From assembly GCA_947471745.1 (NCBI GenBank), contig CANJKZ010000979.1, forward strand, positions 2,320,653 through 2,384,652: DNA of 64,000 nt. Direction: 5' to 3'. Under the pieces are notes generated by a model that ran no database searches, was not told where the DNA came from, and worked only from the letters and a program-made list of their open reading frames with translations. Of the stretch, positions 41,996 through 53,091 are shown one piece after another. The DNA comes from Closterium sp. Naga37s-1. Its lineage: Eukaryota > Streptophyta > Zygnematophyceae > Desmidiales > Closteriaceae. A program made the position numbers and the translations under genes. Position 1 is the first letter of the stretch. Every line of letters starts with the position of its first letter.

Positions 41996-42451
41996 TCAAG
42001 AGGTAAGCAAGTGAGGCCAAGTAGGCACAAGACCTAGCATAGTACAGAAGCGCTGATGATCACAAGGCTGAAGTGCCTTGGTGAAGATATCAGCAGTGTT
42101 GGCCTGAGAGGCCACGTAAGCAAGGCGCAGCTGACCACGCTGCTGCAGCTCACGAGCAAGGAAGTAGCGAAGAGCAATGTGCTTCGTTCTGTGCTCCAGT
42201 CTGTGCTCCCGACACAAGGCCAACATGGCCTTGTTGTCTACGTACAGAACTGGAGGAGAACGAGGCGGCTCTCCCAGGTCAGTCAGCAGGTAGGTGAGCC
42301 AGCGTAACTCCTGTGCAGCCATGGCCCCTGCGTAGATCTCAGCCTCACAGCTGGAGCTGAGAACAGAAGACGAGCGGGTAGACCGCCACGAAACAGAACC
42401 GGAACCAAGGCTGAAGGTGTAACCCTGTGACGACCGCTGAGTAGCCAGGTC
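41996..42451 (-). pseudogene. RNase H end of the 11.4-kb copia
   Basis: Copia RNase H C-terminal part with SSCEAEIYAGAMAAQELRW, VDNKAML, TKHIALRYFLARE and DIFTKAL, ending in a stop at 41996. It is separated from RT by the insertion at 42452-44443. Its residues look intact. Confidence 0.9.
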
Positions 42452-42680
42452 TGTTGAAATATATTTCTTATATAAACTGCTTGTAGCGGTAGTTAGTGTA
42501 GTGTTACATTGTTTGGTGGTGCACCTTGCTTGCTTTGCCTATATCCTTGTACCTTCTCTCTTTATTGAACACTTTTTCTCCTTTGCAAATCTCTCGACAT
42601 TCCTCTTGAACCCTAAAACTAAGCTACTAAGCTACCATAGCCATGGCTCCTAAGCCTAGCTGCACTTCTTCATTCTGACA

Positions 42681-42726
42681 TGGTATCTAGAGCGAGCACG
42701 TTCCTGCCGCTTCCCTTAACGGGCCC
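42681..42726 (+). promoter_or_regulatory. Primer site plus conserved GGGCCC signal
   Basis: TGGTATCTAGAGC begins at 42681; GGGCCCACC begins 40 nt later at 42721. Confidence 0.8.
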
Positions 42727-43139
42727 ACCAACTGCTTCCGCTGTCGTTCTGTCTGTCACGCGCCCCGTGGCGCGCGACGTGTTATTTTCTTTCCGCCACG
42801 CGCTCCGAGCGCGTGGCGGCTTTTTTCTGCCCGCCGCGCGCTCGGGGCGCGTGGCGGTTTCATCGCCCGTCGCGGCGCCCTCAGAGGGTACGCGCGCGGC
42901 CCCCTGTCGCCCGTCGCGGCGCCTTCAGGGGGCCCGCGCGCTGCCCCCGTCGCTCGTCGCGGCGCCCTCAGGAGGCATGCGTGCGCCCCCCCCCCCCCCG
43001 TCGCCCGTCGTGGCGCCTTCAGGGGGCCCGCGGGCTGCCCTCGTCGCTGGTCGCGGCGCCCTCAGGGGGCACGCGCGCCCCCCCCTTCCCCGTCGCCTGT
43101 CGTGGCGCCCTCGGGGGGCCTGCGCGCTGCACCCCCGTC

Positions 43140-43620
43140 GTCGACCCTGCAGCCGCACCTGGCCCCTGGAGCAGCCGCCCCTGGAGCAGCCGCCCCTGGC
43201 CCCTGGAGCAGCCGCACCTGCAGCCGCCCCTGGCCCCTGGAGCAGCCGCCCCTGCAGCAGCCGCCCCTGGCCCCTGGAGCAGCCGCCCCTGCAGCAGCCG
43301 CCCCTGGAGCAGCCGCCACTGCAGCAGCCGCCCCTGGCCCCTGGAGCAGCCGCACCTGCAGCCGCCCCTGGCCCCTGGAGCAGCCGCCCCTGGAGCAGCC
43401 GCCCCTGGAGCAGCCGCCACTGCAGCAGCCGCCCCTGGCCCCTGGAGCAGCCGCACCTGCAGCCGCCCCTGGCCCCTGCAGCAGCCGCCCCTGCAGCAGC
43501 CGCCCCTGGCCCCTGGAGCAGCCGCCACTGCAGCAGCCGCCCCTGGCCCCTGGAGCAGCCGCACCTGCAACCGCCCCTGGCCCCTGCAGCAGCCGCCCCT
43601 GCAGCTGCCCACGACGCCGC
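43140..43620 (+). repeat. CAGCCGCCCCTGGAG minisatellite
   Basis: Around thirty imperfect units of CAGCCGCCCCTGGAG or CAGCCGCCCCTGCAG type, some with GCCCCTGGCC inserts. Unit length stays close to a multiple of three, which keeps several frames open on both strands. I do not regard these as genes. Confidence 0.9.
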
Positions 43621-44443
43621 TCCTGGACCCTGTGCAGCCGTGGGGGGAGGGTATGGGGGTGGCGGGTGTGGGGGTGATGAGTGTGGGTGCTACCCTTCCC
43701 CTCCTCCTCCTCCCTCTTCGTCTCCCGCTGCTGCAGCTGCCGCTGAAGGGGGGTGGATGTGTGGGAGCCGAGGGGAGTGGAGTTAAGGGGGTGTCGTGGG
43801 AGTGGAGACAGGGGTGCAGCAAGGGGGTGTGTGAGAAGGGGGTGTGGGACTGTTAGGGGAGGTTGAGCGGAGGTCACCGTCGTGTCGTCAGCAGCGCCAG
43901 TAGTCCGGAGCCCTCGTGCTCTCGGTAGCCCAGCGAGCCTGCTTCGCCAGTCGCCTGTGGGTACGTTGCTCCTGCCGCTCGTCGTAGCTGCGGAGCCAGA
44001 TACTCCCGTAGTCCAGTGCCCTCATGCGCTCGGTAGCCACTGTGCGCGCCGCTCCTGTTGCCAGTGTGACTGCGGCTTCACGTGTCGCCTCCTATCTCCA
44101 CTCCTCTCACAGTCCCTCCTCCTCCTCACTTCCCCTCTCCTTCTGCTGCGCTTGGTGTACCCCTTCAGGGGGTGTCTCTGTATTGGCTTCCTGCTGCAAG
44201 CAGTTTAGGGGGTGTGTTGAAATATATTTCTTATATAAACTGCTTGTAGCGGTAGTTAGTGTAGTGTTACATTGTTTGGTGGTGCACCTTGCTTGCTTTG
44301 CCTATATCCTTGTACCTTCTCTCTTTATTGAACACTTTTTCTCCTTTGCAAATCTCTCGACATTCCTCTTGAACCCTAAAACCAAGCTACTAAGCTACCA
44401 TAGCCATGGCTCCTAAGCCTAGCTGCACTTCTTCATTCTGACA

Positions 44444-46395
44444 AGGTCGTCAACCCAAGACGCGTCTGCGTGACCAGTGAGGACCACTGGACTCCGCCCT
44501 CCAAGCACGAGCCCCATGCCCGACGTACTGCACAAGTAGCGCAACACCCTCTTCGCTGCAGCCATGTGCTCTGGTCGGTGTCTGCCAGGAGCAACATAGC
44601 GTGCCAAGATGCTAAGAGGGTATGCAAGGTCAGGTCGAGTGCAGGTCATCAGGTACATGAGGCAGCCAACAAGCTCTGGGTACGGGCCACTCGGCTCTAC
44701 GGACTCATCCGAAGGCAGAGCTGAGAGCGAGTGGCGAGTAGACAGAGGAGTGGCCTGAGGCGAGGAGTACGTGAAGTCGAGGCGCTGAAGGACCTGCTGC
44801 ACCATGTGTGACTGAGTCAGGGTAATGGTGCGCCGTGCTCTGTCCCGGGTGATCTGCAAGCCAAGATAGCTGCGCAGTTCACCCAGGTCTGTGCACGTGT
44901 GTCTCTTCTGCAGCTCGGACTTCACGTGGGCGAGTCCAGCAGTGTCAGCCATAGCAAACACCAAGTCGTCGACGTACACGAGGATGTAGAACGGCGGCAG
45001 CAAAGTGTCGGTGCGAAGAAACAGCGACGGGTCAGCAGTAGAAGGAGCAAACCCAAGAGCCGCAAGCGTAGTCCTCAGTGTGTCGTGCCACTCACGGGGC
45101 GCCTGGCGGAGCCCGTAGACTGGCCGCCGCAGGCTCCACTGGGTACCAGGAGGAAACGACCCAGTGAAGCCAGGTGGGCAGCGCAGCCAGATCTCCTCGT
45201 GCAGGCTGCCTTGTAGGAAAGTAGTGCTGAAGTCAAGAGAGTGAAGCTCGTAGTCACGCTGAGCAGCGACGTGCAGCAGAACCCGAAGAGTGGCCATCTT
45301 CGGGGTCGGGGAGAAGGTCTGAAAGTAGTCAACTCCCTGCCGCTGACTGAAGCCTCGAGCCACGTAACGCGCCTTGAAGACAGGCGGAGAACCCGGCGGC
45401 CGCTTCACCCTGAAAATTCACATGCCACTGACGATGTTCGCCCCAGGTGGGGGAACCTCGTCGACGTAGGTGCCTGTGGACTTCCAGGAAGCCATATCTG
45501 CGTCCATGGCTGACTTCCACTGAGAGGAGTAGGGACCCTCTATCGCCTCTGCGTAAGAGCGTGGGGTCGGGATGTTTGGTGCATCCGGGTCTCCCTCAGG
45601 GGCAAGCAGCATGGACACGAGATGAGGTAAAGCAGCAGCAAAACACTGGAACTCCTCCTGCCTGTCCTCAAGGACGTCCGTGCTAAGAGCACACTCACCC
45701 CCAACGGACGGAGGACAGACAGACTCAGACTCAGCAACAAGACTAGCGGCGTAGTCTAGACGACAGTGAGCAGCGAAGTCGACAAGCTCGGCAACTAAGG
45801 CAGACGCAGCAGTGGACTCAAAGGAAGGGTCAGTGACAACAGTGGCTAGGAAACGCGTGACAGTAGGACTGGCAGCATGAAGGGAGTCAGACTCCGGGTC
45901 AGCAAGAGCAGGAAGAGAGGACTCTGGAGGAGACGGCAAAGGGACACGCTGCGGCGCAGTGGAAGGACGCAGTGCCATCTGATGCGTGCCCGGGACCGCA
46001 GGAGGACGCTGACGTGGAACACGACGACTAGTGCGAGCAGCACGAACAGGTGACGCAGGACGCGACTCAGGCTCACGACGCTCAGCAAGACCTCCAGTAG
46101 GACCAGCGTAGGGAGAAGGAGCAGGCAGAGGGGAGGCCAGCTGTAACTGTGACTCGGACTGGACAGGCGGTGGACACTCTAAGGAGGGAGTAGGACCAGA
46201 AGAAGGTGGAAGACCAAGCACCTGCTCAAGGAGCGGAACGAAGTACGGCCGCGACCGCGTAGCGCCTCCAGAACCAGCAGAGACAGCACCAGCACCCCCA
46301 GCGTCAGCGCCAACTCCAGCAGCACCACCAGCACCAGCAGCACCTCTAGCAGCTCCAGTAGCGCCAACTCCAGCACACACAGGAGCACCGGCTCC
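44444..46395 (-). pseudogene. Linker and RT of the 11.4-kb copia
   Basis: From 46395 leftward: the Pro/Ser-rich linker, then RT with FKARYVARGFSQRQGVDY, LDFSTTFLQG, RRPVYGLRQAPREW and the catalytic LVYVDDLVF, followed by the RNase H start (LTGHADASW) up to the nested insertion. One in-frame TGA at 45418-45420 replaces the expected Trp of GMWIF; otherwise the frame is open. Both edges are target duplications of nested elements. Confidence 0.92.
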
Positions 46396-46611
46396 TGTCA
46401 GAATATGTTGTTTGTGTAGCCTGCAGTGGGGTACTCTATAGTGAGTACAGCCCCTTAGGGTTTGCCATTTGTATCCTGCTGCTTGCTAGTTCAATCATTC
46501 CTTCTCAATTCTGTTCCTGCACACAATCCTAGCTCGTACTTGGCTCCTCGTTACTAGTCCTACTGTGGCCTAGGCTACTAAGCCTAGGCCGTACTCCTAC
46601 TACTTCTGACA

Positions 46612-46657
46612 TGGTATCAGAGGGCGGCATGTCTGCCGCCTTCCTGTGTATGGGCCC
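46612..46657 (+). promoter_or_regulatory. Primer site plus conserved GGGCCC signal
   Basis: TGGTATCAGAG begins at 46612; GGGCCCACC begins 40 nt later at 46652. Confidence 0.82.
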
Positions 46658-46779
46658 ACCACCCGCTTCCGCTGCCGTACTGTCCGCCGCGCGCCCCGTG
46701 GTGCGCGGCGGCGAAACCCTAATTTCTGCCCGCTGCGCGCTCGGGGCGCCTGGCGGTTTTCCCTTCCGTGGCGCCCGTC

Positions 46780-47660
46780 GTGGTGCCCTTGGGGGGGCCT
46801 CCGCGGTCCCCTCCCGTCGAATCGCCCGTCGAGGCGCTCTCGGGGACCCGCGCGGCCTCCCCCCCCGTCGCCCGTCGAGGCGACCTCGGGGACCCGCGCG
46901 GCCTCCCCTCCCGTCGCCCGTCGAGGCGACCTTGGGGGCCCGCGCGGCCTCCCCACCAGTCGCCCGTCGTGGCGACCACGGGGGCCGTGCGCGGTCCCCT
47001 CCCGTCGCCCGTCGAGGCGACTTCGGGGGCCGTGCGCGGCGCCCTCCCCGTCGCCCGTCGTGGCGACTTCGGGGGCCGTGCGCGGCCCTCCCCGTCGCCC
47101 GTCGAGGCGACTTCGGGGGGCCCGCGCGGCGCCCTCCCCGTCGCCCGTCGAGGCGACTTCGGGGGCCGTGCGCGGCGCCCTCCCCGTCGCCCGTCGTGGC
47201 GACTTCGGGGGCCGTGCGCGGCCCTCCTCGTCGCCCGTCGAGGCGACTTCGGGGGGCCCGCGCGGCGCCCTCCCCGTCGCCCGTCGAGGTGGCTCTGGGG
47301 GCCCGTCGCGGCGCCCTCCCTGGTGCCCGTCGCGGCGCCCCGGGGGGGGCCGCGCGGCTCCCTTCTCGTCGCCCCTCGGGGCGCCCTGGGGGCCGTGCGT
47401 TTTCCCCCCCCGCGGCCGCCCCTGGAGCCGCCCGCCACTGCAGCAGCAGCCCCTGGAGCCGCCCGCACCTGCAGCAGCCGCCCCTGGAGCCGCCCGCCAG
47501 TGCAGCAGCCGCCCCTAGAGCAGCCCGCACCTGCAGCAGCCGCTCCTGGAGCAGCCCACACTTGCAGCAGCCGCCCCTGGAGCAGCCCGCACCTGCAGCA
47601 GCCGCCCCTGGTGCAGCCCGCACCTGCAGCTGCCGCCCCTGCAGAAGCCCGTCCCCCCCC
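46780..47660 (+). repeat. Two minisatellites inside the 2.2-kb non-autonomous element
   Basis: First about 46780-47330: units CGTCGCCCGTCGAGGCGACTT plus a GC-rich tail, roughly 40-60 bp. Then 47410-47650: CAGCCGCCCCTGGAGC units like those of 43140-43620. Long open frames on both strands follow from the repeat. Confidence 0.88.
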
Positions 47661-48613
47661 CCCCCCCCGTGCTGCCCATTGCTCCCATTCCACCGTGCGT
47701 TCCGCGGTGGTTGGGGTGTGGGGTGGCGAGCATGGGGGTGAGAGGTGTGGGTTCTCCCCTCCTCCTTTTTCGTCTCCCACTGCTGCAGCTGCCGCTGAGG
47801 GGGGTGGAGGTGTGGGAGTCGTGGGGAGTGGCACTAGGGGGGTGATGTGGGAATGGAGCTAGGGGTGAAACAGGGGGTGTGTGAGAGGGGTGTGGGACTG
47901 TTGGGGGAGGTTGAGTGGAGGCTGCTGTCTTGTCGTCCGCAGCACCTGTAGTCCGGGGCGCACTGTCCTGGTAGCTCAGAGAGCCTGCTGCACCTGTTGC
48001 CCGTGGGTCCGTTGCTCCTGCCGCTCGTCGCAGCCGCAGAGCCTGTTACTCCTGTATTCCGGGACGCACTGTCTCGGTAGCCACTGAGAGCCTGCTGCAC
48101 CAGTCGCCCGTGGGTCCGTTGCTTCTGCCGCTCGTCGTAGCCGCAGAGCCAGTTACTCCAGTATTCCGGGGCGCTCTGTCTCGGTAGCCACTGTGTCAGC
48201 CGCCACTGTGTCAGCCGCTTCTGTTGCACGTGTGTCTGCAGCTTCAGTCGTCGCCTCCCATCTTCTCTCCTTTCATAGTCCCTCCTCCTCCTCACTTGCC
48301 CTCTGTGATAGCCTCTAGCTTTGCTGATAATTATGAACTATTGCTATGACTGCTCATTGTGCTGATTACACCCCACTTTGGCTATGGGGGTGTGTCAGAA
48401 TATGTTATTTGTGTAGCCTGTAGTGGGGTACTCTATAGTGAGTACAGCCCCTTAGGGTTTGCCATTTGTATCCTGCTGCTTGCTAGTTCAATCATTCCTT
48501 CTCAATTCTGTTCCTGCACACAATCCTAGCTCGTACTTGGCTCCTCGTTACTAGTCCTACTGTGGCCTAGGCTACTAAGCCTAGGCCGTACTCCTACTAC
48601 TTCTGACAGCTCC

Positions 48614-50960
48614 AGCAGCACCTCCAGCTCCAGTACCTCCAGCAGCTCCAGCTCCAGCAGGACCACCGGAAGACGCAGTAGCTCCGGCTCCAGTACCTCC
48701 AGTAGCACCTACTCCAGCAGCACTACCAGCTCCAGCTCCGCCAGTAGCCCCAGCACCAGTAGCACCACCAGGCCCAGCAGCTCCAGTACCTCCAGTACGA
48801 GCACCTCCGGGACCCGTGGCTCCAGCACCCCCCAGCAGCAGTAGAACCTCCAGCACCGGCAGCACCACCAGCTCCAGCAGCACGGCTCCAGCGCCGAGCA
48901 AACCACTCGCGCAGCTCCTGTGGAGAGGGTAGCTCCCGCCGGGACAAAGCACCCGAAGGACCTCCAGGTCCAGCACCGTCAGGCTCCGCACCCCCACTCT
49001 CAGCAACCCCAGGCTCAGCACCCCCAGACCCAGCACCCCCAGGCTCCGCACCCCCAGACCCAGCACCCCCAGGCTCCGCACCCCCAGACCCAGCACCCCC
49101 AGACCCAGCAACCCCAGGCTCCGCACGCTCAGGCTCAGCACCCCCAGGCCCAGCACCCCCAGGCTCCGCACGCTCAGGCTCAGCACGCCGAGAAGCACCA
49201 GAGTCACCAGCTACCTCGACAGGCTCGACTGCGTCTACCTGGGACACACCTGAGGGGGCAGGACCTTGAGGGGGGAGGGGGTCTACCGGGGGGGGACCGG
49301 GCATGAGGAAGAGCGGCGGGGGGGGGAGGGGGGCAGCGCGGTAGGGGAAGAGACGGTAGTATGGAACCGACTCGTCAAACGTGACGTCCTGGGAGGACAG
49401 AACACGACGCGAGGTGGGGTGGTAAAACTGCCAACCAGGCGCGTCAGGGGGGAAGCCGAGGAAGACGCAAGGAACAGCACGGGAGGACAGCTTGTCCGCG
49501 GACAAGTCACGGACGAAAGCTCGAGATCCCCAGACACGGAACGCAGACGCATCGCCAACCTTCCCCGTCCACCGCAGAGTAGGGGAGGTCTCCCGCATGG
49601 AGACCCGGGGCTGAAGGTTTATCTGATGCGCCGTGTACTGAACCGCGAACGGCCACAGAAAATGGGGAGCAGCCGCATGGATCATGGACGTACGAGCGAC
49701 GTCCATGACCATGCCAATGCGGCGCTCAGCAATCCCATTTTGCTGTGGAGAGGCCGGAAGCGTGAACGTCTGGCGGATGCCCTCCACACGACAGAAGGCT
49801 CGCAGAAGGTCGGAGGAAAACTCTCCACCTCTGTCGGAGTGCAGACGCAGAACAGGAAAGTCCGAGCCGAAACGCTCTCTGAGCTGGAGACGAGCAGCGC
49901 GGATCCAGTCGATCAACACCTCAGTGACCTCATCCTTGCGGCGCAAGGGGAAGACTGAGGTGTAACGCGAGAAGTCGTCAACCACCAGCAGGAAGTAACG
50001 CTCGTGACCCTGTCCACGGACGCGGGCTGGGCCCCACACGTCCATGTGGAGAGTCTGCAGCGGAGCCTCTGTCGGAGGAAACTCGGAGGAGTGAGGGGCG
50101 GCGCGCTGCCGCCCCTCAACGCAGGGAACGCAGGTAGGGGCAGGCCCCGCGGGAAGGGGAGGGAGGGACCGGGGGAGACCAGAGACAAGGACACGGGAGG
50201 CCATGCCTCGGAGACGAGGCAAGGAGGGGTGACCAAGGCGGTGGTGCCAGAGGAGGGTCTGGTGGGACAGGAGGCGACACGAGCAGGGGGTAGACTCAGG
50301 ACCTGACCGAGACTCTGCAGCAAACACCTGACTCGACGCAGCTACCTGACCAGACGCAGCAACCGGAGGAGACTCTGTGGTCAGTGTGTACAGGCTCGAC
50401 CCCGGCCGATGGGTAAACGTGGCCAAGTGGCGGCCCGTCCGAGTACACGTGCAGTAGGTCACTCGCTGACCCGCAGGAGTGAACTGGTCAACTCCTCCAT
50501 CCTGAAGGTCAGCACCACTCACCAAGTTCGTAGAGAACGAGGGGAGGTAGAGACCGGACAGGGAGCGTGACGGGGCCGCCGGACACGGTAGGACAGTGGA
50601 GTAGTGGGCAAGGACAGGACCCCCAGAGGGGTCTGCCAGGGAGACTGCAACCGGCCGACGGAGCGGCGTGAGTGTAGTGCGGTCTCGAAAGAAGGAGCGG
50701 GAAGCTCCTGAGTCGAGGATGAAGGTGTGCAAAACCTGAGCCGACGTGGTACCTGAGAGAGCAGACTCACCAGCACCTGGAGCAGCAGACTCACTAGCAC
50801 CTAGAGCAGCAGCCTCAATGCCCGGGTCAGGCGGAACACACACGTAACAGTCACCCTCAACACTAATAGACACAGCATACATGGCAGCAAGGATAGCATC
50901 AAAATCAAGATCAAAGATAGCTACACCCGACCTGAGCAGATCACCCCAGCGAGGGATCTC
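48614..50960 (-). pseudogene. Protease and integrase of the 11.4-kb copia
   Basis: Minus strand: IFDLDFDAILAAM, protease ILDSGASRSFFRD, integrase finger (HHRLGHPSLPRL, CVPCVEG) and core with HMDVWGP, SDRGGEF and SPQQNGIAE, all three acidic residues present. Then a Pro-rich segment, a repeated AEPGGAGSGG region and SPQELREWFARR, followed by a frameshift near 48840 into Gly/Ala-rich sequence. It is cut at 48613 by the nested element. Confidence 0.92.
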
Positions 50961-51173
50961 AGTGGCGTCAGGGAACTGGGTACGCCACGCGTCTGTCAGG
51001 CGGCCGAAGCAGCGCTGGGTGGCGTGCAGGCCGCCACACTGCTCTCCAGTGCGGTCGCCGGTGCGCAGGACGTAGGCACAGGGACCAGCACTCCCAGACC
51101 CCTGGCGTCCCGCGTACCACTCACGAAGCTGCTGGGGCGATGGGGTCTCACGAGAGCGTGGCTGGAGCTGGGG

Positions 51174-52164
51174 TCACCGCTGCACAGCTCCGCCTCGACC
51201 AGCTCCACCTCCACCGCCGCCGCCGCCTCCGCCGCCTCCACCCCAACCGCCACCGCCACCGCCGCCTCCACCTCCACCGCTGCCACCGACGCCCCCACCT
51301 CTGCCACCACCCCCACCCCCTCCTCCGCCTCCACCGCCACTACCGCCTCCCCCACCACCTCCTCCAGCACCCTTGCTCCCCTTGCCCTTGCCGTTGCGGC
51401 GTCTCCCGCTAGGAGCAAACGCAGCGCTGACCGACCCGGTGCCAACAAGGTCGACAGCAGCAGCAGAGGCAACGGAGGGCAAAAGGGGAACGGGGGAGCA
51501 CCCCTCAAAGAAAGGGGTACGGGGGTCACCACGAGAGGCTCCTACAGCTGTAATACTAGTCTTCGCTGCAAGGAGACGCTCCTCGAGGAGGTCAACGGTG
51601 AGAGTGGTGGGGCAAAGAGAGAGGAAGTGGTCCCTGACCGAGCGAAGGGTGTCAGGGAGTCGAGTGACTAGGTAGTAGAGGGTGATGTACATGGGGGGGG
51701 GGGTTCTTGGTGCAAAACTCAGCAGGAAGCGCAGCGCGGTAGCGGGTGTCACTGGTGCGGAGGTGCGTAATGAGGTCAGTGACTGTGGCAAAAGCGGCGA
51801 GGTCAGGGAACAGGTCAGGCAGCATGAGGCGGCTAAGGGCAGCAGTAGCAGGGGAAGAGTAGCGTGCAACTACAGCGTCGTACAGAGTCTTAGCACTCTT
51901 GTACTGACTAAAGTGCGCGCGCTCAGTAGACGGTAGGTGACTACGTACAGCAAGGCGGGCAGCAGCATCGCGCGTGGTCCAGTGTGAGCGAACAGTACTG
52001 TCAGCATCAGCAGCAGGGGCAGTAGAGGCGCCAGACGTGAGATCGAACAGTGAGAGACCATCCTTGCTATCGCAGTGTAGGAAAAGCTGCAGATCATCTA
52101 TCCAGACCTCAAAGTCGACCGCTCGACCCTCAGCATCGAAGGTAAGCACAGTGGGACTAGCCAT
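51174..52164 (-). pseudogene. Gag of the 11.4-kb copia
   Basis: The ATG ends at 52164 (MASPTVLTFDAEGRAVDFEVW). Copia gag (UBN2-like) with LYDAVVARYSSPATAAL and LRSVRDHFLSL. A G-run near 51690 shifts the frame. A long Gly-rich tract (51174-51380) precedes the QQLREWYAGR gag tail, which is read in a further frame. No CCHC knuckle was identified. Confidence 0.88.
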
Positions 52165-52204
52165 GACAGCAGCAGCAGTAGGCTAGCAGCAGCAGCAGCA
52201 GTGC

Positions 52205-52890
52205 AACTCGACTAAGCGGTGCGGCTGGGCAGGGCAGCGCGGCTCGACAGGGCGGGGCGGCTCGGCGTTGCTCTTACCAGGGGCGATTGGGTAGGTGGCC
52301 GCGACTGGTGGGGCAGGGCCGGGGCAGGGCCGGGGCAGGTCCGGGACAGGGCCGGGTCAGGGCCGCGACAGGGCTGGGGCAGGGCCGGGGCAGGGTCGGG
52401 GCAGGTCCGGAGCAGGGCCGGGGCAGGGCCGCGACAGGGCCGGGGCAGGGCCGGGGCAGGTCCGGGACAGGGCCGGGGCAGGGCCGCGATAGGGCCGGGG
52501 TAGGGCCGGGGCAGGGCCGCGACAGGGCCGCGACAGGGCCGGGGTAGGTCCGCGACAGGTCCGGGACAGGGCCGCGACAGGGCCGGGGCAGGGCCGCGAC
52601 AGGACCGCGACGGGGCGGCGAGGCAGGGCCGGGGCAGGGCCGCAACGGGCGACGGGGCAGGGCCGGGGCAGCGCCGCGACAGGGCCGCGACGGGGCGGCG
52701 TCGGGCGACGGGGCAGGGCCAGGGCGGGGCCGCTACGGGGTCGCGACGGGGCCGCGACGGGGTCGCGATAGGCGACGAAGGGGCCGCGTAGGGGCCGGGT
52801 AGGGGGGGCCGCCTAGGGGGCCGCGAAGGGCAGGACAGGCCGCTAAGGGGCCGCGAAAGATTAGGGCAGAGCGCGAAGCGCGCTTCGGGC
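52205..52890 (-). repeat. GC-rich leader minisatellite of the 11.4-kb copia
   Basis: Tandem GGCAGGGCCGGGGCAGGGCC and GCGACAGGGCC units between gag start and primer site. Untranslated leader; open frames are incidental. Confidence 0.9.
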
Positions 52891-52916
52891 ATGTAGGAAA
52901 AAAAAAATTTTAAGGT

Positions 52917-52963
52917 GGGCCCTTAGGAAGGAACGGTCCCACTAGGGAACCCGCTCTATACCA
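52917..52963 (-). promoter_or_regulatory. Primer site plus conserved GGGCCC signal
   Basis: In minus sense TGGTATAGAGC starts at 52963 and GGGCCCACC starts 41 nt on, at 52922. A CGGGTTCCCTAGTGGGACCG hairpin lies between. Confidence 0.82.
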
Positions 52964-53091
52964 TGTGAAGAAACAGGAATGAATGATTGACTAGGAAATG
53001 AGTTGGGTACAAATATGAAACCCTAGGAAACTGTACCCCATAGTGTCTACCCCACTACAGCCTAGATAGGCTATGTGATTAATGTTTGACA
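52964..53091 (-). repeat. 5' LTR of the 11.4-kb copia
   Basis: 128 bp, identical by eye to 41662-41789. GGGTG follows at 53092. Confidence 0.96.

Larger units (their letters stand above)
42452..44443 (+). mobile_element. Non-autonomous LTR element, 1992 bp
   Basis: LTRs of 229 bp (42452-42680, 44215-44443) differing at one visible base, with AGGTC duplicated at 42447-42451 and 44444-44448. Primer site TGGTATCTAGAGC at 42681, purine tract TTTAGGGGGTG before the 3' LTR. The internal part has no pol; it is GC-rich with tandem repeats. It sits inside the RNase H region of the 11.4-kb copia in the opposite orientation. Confidence 0.95.
46396..48608 (+). mobile_element. Non-autonomous LTR element, 2213 bp
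   Basis: LTRs of 216 bp (46396-46611, 48393-48608) with two visible differences, and GCTCC duplicated at 46391-46395 and 48609-48613. Primer site TGGTATCAGAG at 46612; purine tract GGCTATGGGGGTG before the 3' LTR, almost the same as that of the 11.4-kb copia. There are no coding domains. Inserted in opposite orientation into the integrase-RT linker. Confidence 0.95.
41662..53091 (-). mobile_element. Copia element, 11.4 kb with two nested insertions
   Basis: Identical 128-bp LTRs at 41662-41789 and 52964-53091, flanked by exact GGGTG copies (41657-41661 and 53092-53096). It inserted into the integrase zinc-finger region of the old copia. Minus-strand order: 5' LTR, primer site 52953-52963, GC-rich leader, gag, protease, integrase, RT, RNase H, purine tract CTATGGGGGTG at 41790-41800, 3' LTR. 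Removing the two nested elements gives a unit of about 7.2 kb. Coding is damaged by frameshifts and one stop despite identical LTRs. Confidence 0.95.

Noticed and set aside
42680..43880. Long open frames on both strands (up to 368 codons)
   Set aside because: They follow from a CAGCCGCCCCTGGAG-type repeat with near-triplet periodicity, are Pro/Ala- or Gly-rich in every frame, and lie inside a non-autonomous LTR element.
46529..47862. Open frames of 290-376 codons on both strands
   Set aside because: Same reason: minisatellite sequence between LTRs, with no domain in any frame.
52212..52892. Pro/Arg-rich 226-codon minus-strand protein
   Set aside because: It lies in the leader minisatellite between gag and primer site. 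The composition comes from GGGCCGGGGCA repeats.
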